Assembly: GCA_030672115.1 (NCBI GenBank)
Contig: DAOVGZ010000061.1
Coordinates: 1-6,082 of the forward strand
Origin: a bacterium
Lineage (GTDB): Bacteria > Babelota > Babeliae > Babelales > Vermiphilaceae
Direction of reading: 5' to 3'
DNA length: 6,082 nucleotides
Part shown: piece after piece, positions 5,247-6,082 of the stretch
How positions within the stretch are numbered: position 1 is the stretch's first letter
Layout of the letters: the number at the start of each line of letters is the position of its first letter
The notes under the pieces: generated by a model
What the model was told of the DNA's origin: nothing
Seen by the model: the letters and a program-made list of their open reading frames with translations, nothing else
Databases searched by the model: none
Program-made: the position numbers and the translations under genes

Positions 5247-6082
5247 TTATCTTTGCTCAATCATTTGCCCTGTAATGGCAACATTTTTAAAATCTTTTTT
5301 TAAATTAAGCGTAAAAAGAGGTACTTTCGTTTTTACAGAATCCAAAATTCCTGGATACAGTGCAAATCTAAAAAAATCGAGCGTTGCAAAAAATGGTTTG
5401 TTTTTTGTAAATTTTTCTAATAAAATTTTAGCTTTACCATCCCATTTATATGCATTTTCTATAAAGGCAATTCCATTTGAATCTTTAAATTTAGGTTTCA
5501 AATCCTCCGTATAAAAATCATTTTCATTTATAGTATAAAAACTCACTTGCTGATGCCCTCGAAAAAGTCCAACTAACTTAACACCGGTTTTTTCTTCTAA
5601 CGTTGTGCTATATGTATCAAAAACACCTTTACCAAAGATCTTTCCAGAGCCTCTAATATTATCCATAATTAAAACTTCTTTATTTTTGTCAATATCACTC
5701 CATGCAAAATTTGCAACTACTTCATTCTCTATAGACTCATACACAACAGACAATTTATTTTCAAATGATTTTACAGGATAAAAACTATTATCTTGAGCTC
5801 CATGTGTTAATGCATAGCAACGCTTTTCATTATCACTATTTTTTTGAACAAAAAAAGCTGCACTTGCCATATATTTAAATGCTTTATCTATTTCAGTTAA
5901 ATATTTTATATCTTGCAACTTTAATTTTTTCAACTCTTTTGTATAAAAGCCATAATTAACAAAAGTATCCAAAGATTCATGATTTCCACGTATCAAAACA
6001 ACTTTATCTGGGTTTTTTATAAAAAGATTCATAAGAATATACAAAGCCTGAATTCCTGTTGTTCCCCGGTCAATATAATCAC
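5247..6082 (-). CDS. PPP-family metallophosphatase, paralogue 2, 5' part outside the window
   Basis: The gene continues past the right edge; 277 C-terminal residues are visible, and the frame is open from 6080. It is a close tandem paralogue of the gene at 3360-4994. Visible motifs, numbered from the first complete residue, are DYIDRG (1-6), IRGNHE (30-35), THGA (92-95), FAWSD (125-129), IRGSGKIFG (142-150) and FRGHQQV (173-179). All expected metal and phosphate ligands in this part are present. Compared with paralogue 1 it has the usual Arg before GNHE, HGA in place of HGG, and about 13 extra residues between RGHQQV and the KWDG segment. It lacks the lysine-rich tail because of an early stop. 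The segment LDFFRFA and the closing TGQMIEQR are shared. The TTG at 6044 lies inside the domain and is not a start. By analogy the missing N-terminus should carry a signal peptide; that cannot be seen here. Confidence 0.83.
   Translation of the reverse strand, partial: DYIDRGTTGIQALYILMNLFIKNPDKVVLIRGNHESLDTFVNYGFYTKELKKLKLQDIKYLTEIDKAFKYMASAAFFVQKNSDNEKRCYALTHGAQDNSFYPVKSFENKLSVVYESIENEVVANFAWSDIDKNKEVLIMDNIRGSGKIFGKGVFDTYSTTLEEKTGVKLVGLFRGHQQVSFYTINENDFYTEDLKPKFKDSNGIAFIENAYKWDGKAKILLEKFTKNKPFFATLDFFRFALYPGILDSVKTKVPLFTLNLKKDFKNVAITGQMIEQR

Noticed and set aside
5247..6044. Start of paralogue 2 at TTG 6044
   Set aside because: The frame stays open to the window edge and the GDYIDRG motif lies upstream of 6044, so the true start is outside the window.

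Overview
The window is AT-rich, lysine-rich bacterial DNA from an organism with a Gram-negative-type envelope: it carries a BamD-like outer-membrane assembly protein, a CdsA phospholipid enzyme and several proteins with N-terminal export signals. It also has an anaerobic class III ribonucleotide reductase. The lysine-rich secreted proteins, the Cys/Lys-rich tails and the tandem families of exported phosphatases suggest a host-associated lineage such as Dependentiae (TM6). That assignment is an impression from style, not something the sequence proves.

Layout. Positions 2-193 are the 3' end of nrdD on the + strand. It converges on a minus-strand gene (244-1068) for an exported or membrane-anchored coiled-coil protein of unknown function, and a symmetric terminator lies between them. 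A divergent intergenic region (1069-1235) holds a good sigma70-type promoter with an extended -10. This drives a + strand operon bamD-like, yraN, cdsA (1236-3306), which ends at a second bidirectional hairpin (3309-3346). On the minus strand follow two tandem paralogues (3360-4994, and 5247 to beyond the window edge). They encode exported PPP-family metallophosphatases with the full set of metal-binding motifs wherever these can be seen.

The most informative signal is the duplication that made these paralogues. The DNA downstream of the second gene repeats not only the terminator but also the last 16 or so bases of cdsA (3291-3306 matches 5156-5170), so the scar of the neighbouring gene marks the duplication edge. 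After duplication the second copy changed in three visible ways. A stop codon cut off its lysine-rich C-terminal tail, which is still readable past the stop. Its terminator gained two substitutions that are G-U wobbles in the minus-strand RNA but A-C mismatches in the + strand RNA. Its active-site surroundings (HGG to HGA) and one loop diverged.

How the genes fit together: BamD and CdsA serve envelope biogenesis (beta-barrel insertion and CDP-diacylglycerol supply), with YraN co-transcribed. NrdD supplies dNTPs without oxygen. The coiled-coil protein and the two phosphatases look like exported accessory proteins; acting on phosphoproteins outside the cytoplasm, possibly in a host, is an inference. 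No tRNA, rRNA, CRISPR array or insertion sequence was seen.
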